Below are positions 5,506 to 9,405 of a stretch of 9,405 nt of DNA, piece by piece. The notes beneath the pieces are model-generated. The model was given only the letters and a program-made list of their open reading frames with translations. It did not search any database and was not told where the DNA came from. Location: assembly GCA_018370615.1 (NCBI GenBank), contig JAGZAC010000052.1, positions 1-9,405 of the forward strand, in the 5' to 3' direction. Source of the DNA: Clostridiales bacterium (lineage in GTDB: Bacteria; Bacillota; Clostridia; Oscillospirales; CAG-272). The position numbers and the translations under genes are program-made. Each line of letters opens with the position of its first letter. Within the stretch, counting starts at the first letter, position 1.

Positions 5506-8133
5506 ATGAGAGAAGACATCAAACCGTTTCTTGCAAGGGTGCAGAAGCCCGGCCGATATGTAGGCGGAGAGGCGGGAAGCGTATATAAGGACAAAAGCAG
5601 TATTGGGCTGCGTGTGGCCTTTTGCTTTCCCGACATTTACGATATTGGTATGTCCAATTTGGGCATGCGTATTTTGTGCGGTGTTCTCAATGAAATGAAG
5701 GATGTGTGGTGTGAGCGGGCGTTTGCGCCCTGGCCGGATATGGAGGCAGAGATGCGCGCGCGGGACATTCCCGTATATACCCACGAATCGGGGGATTCTA
5801 TCCGGGAGTTTGGTATTGTTGCCTTTACGCTGCAATACGAGCTTTGCTATACGACCGCACTCAACATGCTGGACATGAGCAAAATTCCCTTGCGCAGCCG
5901 CGACCGAGATGACAGCTTTCCCATTGTGCTGGCAGGAGGGCCCTGCGCCTACAATCCGGAGCCTATGGCCGATTTTGTGGATATCTTTTCTATCGGCGAA
6001 GGGGAAGAGGCGCTGCCGGAATTAGCGCGACTGTATCTGAATATGAAGCAGGCGGGAACTTATAGCAAAGAAGCCTTTCTGCGTGCCGCCTCCCATTTGG
6101 AGGGCTTTTATGTCCCTTCTCTTTACGATGTTTCCTATCGGGAGGATGGCACAATTCTGGAAATGCGGCCCAAATACCCCGACGTACCCCGCCAGGTGAA
6201 AAAGCGGATTGTTGCCGATGTGGACCGGGCTTATTTTCCTACAGATCCGGTGATGCCTCTGGTGGAGACGGTACATGACCGAATCACCCTAGAGGTAAAT
6301 CGCGGATGTATCCGTGGATGTCGCTTCTGTCAGGCGGGATTTGTCACGAGACCTGTTCGGGAAAAGACCCCAGAGACCTTGTGCGCCCAGGCAAGAGAGA
6401 TGGCGAAGAACACGGGATATGATGAAATCTCCATGTGTTCCCTGTCTATTTCCGACTATTCCCGGGTGAATAGTCTGTGTAACAGTCTTCTCACATGGAC
6501 GGATGACGCCAGAATCAATCTGTCCCTTCCGTCTCTTCGAGCTGATAGCTTTACCAGGGAACTGATGGAGCAGATTTCCACCGTTCGTTCCAGTACCCTT
6601 ACATTTGCGCCGGAGGCGGGAAGTCAGCGCCTGCGGGATGTGATCAACAAAAATGTCACAGAGGAGGATATCCTCCGGGCGGCAGGCGTTGCATTTTCCT
6701 CCGGTAAAAGCCAGGTAAAGCTGTATTTTATGAACGGACTGCCCTATGAGACATTGGAGGATATCGAAGGAATTGCGACACTTGCAAAAAATGTGGTGGA
6801 ATCCTATTACAAAACTCCCGGCCGCGCAAAAGGGAGGCAGCCGAAGGTCACAATCAGTGTAGCATGCTTTATTCCGAAGCCCTTTACTCCATTTCAATGG
6901 GAGGGGCAGAATACGGCGGCCCAGCTGGAGGAAAAGCAGCAGCACCTTCTCTCCTGTCTTCATGACCGGAAAATTCGGTACAATTATCACGATGCAAAGG
7001 TATCCTGGCTGGAAGCAGTGTTTGCCAGGGGAAACCGGCGGCTGTCCGCAGCGTTGGAAGAGGCCGTCCGCAGAGGGATGCGCCTGGAAGCGTGGGAGGA
7101 ATTTTTTGACTACGCTGGATGGCAGCAGATTTTTGCGGATACGGGCATTGATCCTGCGTTTTATGCCAACCGAACGATGGGAGAAGAGGAGATTCTTCCC
7201 TGGGATGTGATCGACTGCGGTGTGTCCAAGAAGTTTCTGCTGCAGGAGCGGCATAAGGCTATGGAGGCGGCGGTTACACCGTCCTGCAAGGAACAGTGCT
7301 CCGGCTGCGGCGCCAACGCGCTGGCAAAACCCGACCAGTGCCGCTGGTGTCCGGGACATTTAGAAACTCCGGAGGAGCATCTAAAAAATCTCAGCAGAAG
7401 TACCTCCCCGGTGCGAACTGATGCGGGAAAACGGGATGCGAGAGGTGCCGGTGCGGCGGCCAATCCCGGAGAGCGACCGGTACGTACCGTACGCATTTGT
7501 TATTCCAAGGGGGGAGCGTTCACTTATGTATCTCACCTGGATATTCACCGCACTTTCACCAGGGTGTTGGTGAAAAGTGGGCTGCCGGTATATTATACGG
7601 AGGGATTCAACCCCATACCAAAGCTGACGTTTGCATCTCCTCTCTCTGTGGGCGCTAGTGGGGAAGCAGAGCTTGCCCAATTTAAGCTGGTGCGTGAACT
7701 GGAGGATGAGGAAATTTTAAAAGCCCTGTCTCGCGCCATGCCCTCTGATATAAAGCTTCGGGAGGTATATACACCGCAGACTCATTTTAAGGAAATTGCC
7801 TGGGCGGAAAATCAAATTGATTATTATGCGCCGGCAGCCGAGAATGCTTTGTCCGCCCTTACATCCCGATTTGACGGCCCGGTGGTGGTTTTGAAAAGAA
7901 CCAAAAGCAGCGAAAAAGAGACGGATATCCGTCCCTTGATCCGTGATATTCAGTTTGAACGTTTTCCGGAGGGTATACGTATTACTGCGGTGACCCGGGC
8001 GGACAGCGCCAATTATTTGAATCCGGTGTATGTCGCCAAGGCGTGTATGCCGATGATCGATCCGAATGCAGAGGGGTATTATACCATACATCGACGGCAG
8101 CTGCTTTTGGAGGACGGCAGTTCGTTCCGATGA
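5506..8133 (+). CDS. TIGR03960 radical SAM protein fused to DUF2344 domain
   Basis: The 875-residue protein joins two families usually found as neighbouring genes. The N-terminal part (about 1-620) is a TIGR03960 protein: a B12-binding-like region with FCFPDIYDIGMSNLGMRIL near residue 35 (no DxHxxG cobalamin motif seen), then the radical SAM cluster motif C268-x3-C272-x2-C275 in EVNRGC, which holds a [4Fe-4S] cluster that splits S-adenosylmethionine. Further cysteines at C594/C598/C601 and C612/C615 may bind another metal or cluster. A 37-residue Arg/Gly/Ala-rich linker leads to DUF2344 (about 660-860; VRICYSKGGAFTYVSHLD at its start, then YTEGFNPIPK). The start agrees with family members (REDIKPFL...PGRYVGGE). 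The substrate is unknown; near homologues often lie next to rng, rplU and rpmA, but those genes are not here. Its stop codon directly abuts that of the opposing DUF4363 gene. Confidence 0.9.
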   Translation: MREDIKPFLARVQKPGRYVGGEAGSVYKDKSSIGLRVAFCFPDIYDIGMSNLGMRILCGVLNEMKDVWCERAFAPWPDMEAEMRARDIPVYTHESGDSIREFGIVAFTLQYELCYTTALNMLDMSKIPLRSRDRDDSFPIVLAGGPCAYNPEPMADFVDIFSIGEGEEALPELARLYLNMKQAGTYSKEAFLRAASHLEGFYVPSLYDVSYREDGTILEMRPKYPDVPRQVKKRIVADVDRAYFPTDPVMPLVETVHDRITLEVNRGCIRGCRFCQAGFVTRPVREKTPETLCAQAREMAKNTGYDEISMCSLSISDYSRVNSLCNSLLTWTDDARINLSLPSLRADSFTRELMEQISTVRSSTLTFAPEAGSQRLRDVINKNVTEEDILRAAGVAFSSGKSQVKLYFMNGLPYETLEDIEGIATLAKNVVESYYKTPGRAKGRQPKVTISVACFIPKPFTPFQWEGQNTAAQLEEKQQHLLSCLHDRKIRYNYHDAKVSWLEAVFARGNRRLSAALEEAVRRGMRLEAWEEFFDYAGWQQIFADTGIDPAFYANRTMGEEEILPWDVIDCGVSKKFLLQERHKAMEAAVTPSCKEQCSGCGANALAKPDQCRWCPGHLETPEEHLKNLSRSTSPVRTDAGKRDARGAGAAANPGERPVRTVRICYSKGGAFTYVSHLDIHRTFTRVLVKSGLPVYYTEGFNPIPKLTFASPLSVGASGEAELAQFKLVRELEDEEILKALSRAMPSDIKLREVYTPQTHFKEIAWAENQIDYYAPAAENALSALTSRFDGPVVVLKRTKSSEKETDIRPLIRDIQFERFPEGIRITAVTRADSANYLNPVYVAKACMPMIDPNAEGYYTIHRRQLLLEDGSSFR

Positions 8134-8493
8134 TCAGAAAATATTTTTGATGGAGAACCCTTCCGACTGTGAAAGTCTGCGCACCAAATCCAGTAGCCGC
8201 TGCCTGGCGGCATGGTATTCCTTTTCCTCTCCGGTGCTTTGGTAGGATTCTAACGCTGCCAGTGCGTCTGCGATTTGGTCTGTTTCCTTGTGGCTGACGC
8301 TGTAACTGATGATAGGTTCCAGGTGCTCCCATTTTTCACGTATTTGGGTGATGTCTCCATATTCGATTTCTTCTGATAAACTTTCGACGATGTCCGCCAG
8401 CTGCTCTGTTTCCTTTTGCACATATATGGCGTTGACTGTTACCGCACAGGACAATAGGAGAAAAACGGACAGCGCGCATATAAAGGCTTTCAT
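8134..8493 (-). CDS. DUF4363 family membrane-anchored protein
   Basis: The 119-residue product starts with K2 and one hydrophobic segment (about residues 3-22), followed by a mostly helical, charged part (EQLADIVESLSEEIEYGD, then REKWEHLEPIISYSVSHKETDQIADALAAL) and ends in KNIF, as DUF4363 proteins do. It is likely tethered to the membrane with its helical part outside. L-L-S-C16 within the hydrophobic segment resembles a lipobox, so a lipoprotein is an alternative to a plain transmembrane anchor. The start overlaps the stop of the upstream DUF421 gene by four bases (ATGA) and has AAAGGAG inside that gene, eight bases before the ATG, so the two are translationally coupled. DUF421-DUF4363 pairs are common in Clostridia; the function of the pair is not established. 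No terminator is visible after the stop, which touches the opposite gene. Confidence 0.85.
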   Translation of the reverse strand: MKAFICALSVFLLLSCAVTVNAIYVQKETEQLADIVESLSEEIEYGDITQIREKWEHLEPIISYSVSHKETDQIADALAALESYQSTGEEKEYHAARQRLLDLVRRLSQSEGFSIKNIF

Positions 8494-9167
8494 TTTTTCT
8501 TCTCCTTTATTATAATAGTAGTTTCTCCGGTGTCGTTGACGGAAAAAAGAAAAATGTCTTCTGCCCGCAGGCCGCGCTGCTGAAGTTCCTTGGAGAGTTT
8601 TTCTTCGTCCCAGCCTGCCAGCGGCAGGTTATCCCGAATGATCTTCCGATCTAAGATCAGTGCATGAGATATTCCCTGTTCAGAAACACCCAGGTCCATT
8701 TGTGCAGGGGTTACGCTGCTGTTTGCCGCTTTAGGGAAAATGGAGAATCTTCCGTTTTGCTCTAGTATTGCGTATTCTACCTCGCCAATGTCCGCTATGC
8801 CGCTTTGACGCAGAGAACACAGCAGCTCGCTGATGCCGGTGCGCTGGCGTTCCAATTCCTTTTGATCCAGCACGCCTTTGTTGATGATGATGCTGGGTCT
8901 ACCTGCAAACAGTGTTTTTATTCCGGGCAGACGTAGGACAATGTAAGACATGATGACTTCCAGAGACAGCAGCAAAAGGATGGGAACGATAGCATAAAAC
9001 AGTGGGATGTCCTTATCTGCGATAGGAATAGCCGCTAGCTCGGACAGCAAAATGGTAACGATTAGTTCCGATAGCTGCAGCTCTCCGATCTGTCGCTTTC
9101 CCATAAGCCGCAGAGAGGCAATCAACATAAAATAAATTAGTAGCGTTCTAATGTAAACGGATGCCAT
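8490..9167 (-). CDS. DUF421 (YetF family) membrane protein
   Basis: The 225-residue protein has three membrane helices (about 5-21, 33-50 and 54-80) followed by a cytoplasmic domain. It shows the family signatures RLMGKRQIGELQLSEL (residues 20-35) and SELAAIPIAD, then G89-RPSIIINKG (89-98), the LCSLRQSGIADIGEVEYAILEQNG stretch and a FSIFPK strand. Homologues such as YetF, YrbG and YkjA of Bacillus are membrane proteins of poorly known role, some linked to sporulation. AAGGGGG (9174-9180) lies six bases before the ATG and fixes the start. It is the first gene of a two-gene unit with DUF4363, and is divergent from the rRNA-type promoter at the right edge. I find no convincing promoter for it on the minus strand between 9181 and 9260; CATATT-like sequences there are weak. 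Confidence 0.92.
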   Translation of the reverse strand: MASVYIRTLLIYFMLIASLRLMGKRQIGELQLSELIVTILLSELAAIPIADKDIPLFYAIVPILLLLSLEVIMSYIVLRLPGIKTLFAGRPSIIINKGVLDQKELERQRTGISELLCSLRQSGIADIGEVEYAILEQNGRFSIFPKAANSSVTPAQMDLGVSEQGISHALILDRKIIRDNLPLAGWDEEKLSKELQQRGLRAEDIFLFSVNDTGETTIIIKEKKK

Positions 9168-9231
9168 AACCTACCCCCTTATTTTGAGAATGCCCCGATT
9201 TTTCTGAAATATGCTATGTGAAGCTTTCAAC

Positions 9232-9257
9232 AAAAAAGGGAAAAAAGTTAGTAAAAA
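9232..9257 (+). promoter_or_regulatory. Phased A-tracts (UP-like element) before the rRNA-type promoter
   Basis: Runs of six, six and five As (9232-9237, 9241-9246, 9253-9257) have centres about 9 and 11.5 bp apart, close to the helical repeat. They lie immediately upstream of the -35 box, where UP elements and curved DNA strengthen rRNA promoters. Confidence 0.5.
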
Positions 9258-9260
9258 GGG

Positions 9261-9289
9261 TTGACAGGGAGGGGAGAGGGTGATATAAT
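9261..9289 (+). promoter_or_regulatory. Strong SigA promoter, probably for an rRNA operon
   Basis: TTGACA (9261-9266) and TATAAT (9284-9289) are both perfect and lie 17 bp apart, the ideal spacing. The spacer is almost all purine and G-rich. A start at G9294 or G9296 would give a GTP-initiated transcript, as in Firmicute rRNA promoters. It faces out of the window to the right. Confidence 0.9.
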
Positions 9290-9405
9290 AAACGAGCTGT
9301 CCCTGAGGGGGGGCTGCGGGGTCCTTGAAAATTGAACAACAAAGACAACAGTGTTTGGGGGGACCCAAACACAAAAGACTCTGAAATTCTTTTGAAGAAA
9401 AAAGA
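9290..9405 (+). other. Leader of a probable rRNA operon (rRNA genes beyond the window)
   Basis: After the promoter comes TCCTTGAAAATTGAACAAC (9322-9340), which resembles the CTTTGAAAACTGAACAA sequence in leaders and spacers of Firmicute rRNA operons, a boxA/antitermination-type context. A perfect 9-bp hairpin GTGTTTGGG/CCCAAACAC (9351-9372) with a GNRA loop GGGA has no T-run, so it is a processing or antitermination structure rather than a terminator. No open reading frame with a ribosome site starts here. No 16S sequence (AGAGTTTGAT) is reached before 9405. Assignment to rRNA is inference; a tRNA cluster or other stable RNA is possible. Confidence 0.6.

Noticed and set aside
3752..5506. A 584-codon open frame on the minus strand opposite the P-ATPase-like gene
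   Set aside because: It lacks a ribosome site, has His/Asn/Arg-rich composition typical of an antisense shadow, and the plus-strand frame shows clear domain motifs and codon use.
6289..7359. A 356-codon open frame on the minus strand inside the radical SAM gene
   Set aside because: It is antisense to the radical SAM CxxxCxxC region and has no recognisable motif or start signal.
7478..7489. Perfect 12-bp palindrome CGGTACGTACCG
   Set aside because: It lies in coding sequence at the domain linker and is most simply a chance of codon choice (RPVRTV).
9351..9372. Hairpin GTGTTTGGG/CCCAAACAC as a terminator
   Set aside because: It is followed by ACAAAAGACT rather than a T-run, so it is listed as part of the RNA leader.

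Overview
The window looks like chromosome from an anaerobic Firmicute of class Clostridia, most likely a gut Oscillospiraceae/Ruminococcaceae-type bacterium. The evidence is the set of Clostridia-typical families (DUF4364, a SigH-type sigma factor, a zinc-ribbon protein of the zf-trcl type, a TIGR03960-DUF2344 radical SAM fusion, a DUF421/DUF4363 pair), Shine-Dalgarno sites of AGGAGG type, near-consensus SigA promoters, and a hairpin-rich intergenic repeat of a kind common in this group. This assignment is inference from gene content, not from a marker gene.

Layout, left to right. Positions 1-348 hold the 3' end of a DUF4364 gene. A near-perfect SigA promoter (459-486) then drives a SigH-like sigma-70 factor (524-1090). 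A short gap with a 17-bp palindrome and a tRNA-shaped fold leads to a 91-residue double zinc-ribbon protein (1219-1494), closed by a strong intrinsic terminator (1532-1561). A 136-bp palindromic repeat (1591-1726) fills most of the next gap. A second extended -10 promoter (1785-1813) starts a probable operon of rlmB (1894-3111), an unusual eight-helix membrane protein (3167-5452) and a radical SAM/DUF2344 fusion (5506-8133). The minus strand carries a coupled DUF421-DUF4363 pair (9167-8134) that converges on the radical SAM gene with no base between the two stop codons. The right edge (9228-9405) carries a strong plus-strand promoter and a leader that resembles those in front of ribosomal RNA operons; the RNA genes themselves would lie outside the window.

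The most notable object is the membrane protein at 3167-5452. Its order of membrane helices (4+2+2), its actuator-like, P-like and N-like segments, and several local sequence matches follow the P1B heavy-metal ATPases, yet every catalytic motif (CPC, TGE, DKTGT, GDGxND) is replaced or missing, and it has about 200 residues of acidic tail in front. It reads as a degenerate P-type ATPase, a pseudoenzyme that may have taken a scaffolding or sensing role. Its neighbours, a sigma factor, an rRNA methyltransferase and a radical SAM protein, suggest a housekeeping rather than a mobile context. The sigma factor-rlmB proximity recalls the sigH-rlmB neighbourhood of Bacillus.

Second-rank observations are a canonical G-quadruplex motif laid over the -35 and spacer of the rRNA-type promoter, a hairpin that could bring a distant Shine-Dalgarno next to the start of the radical SAM gene, and the palindrome/tRNA-like leader in front of the zinc-ribbon gene.
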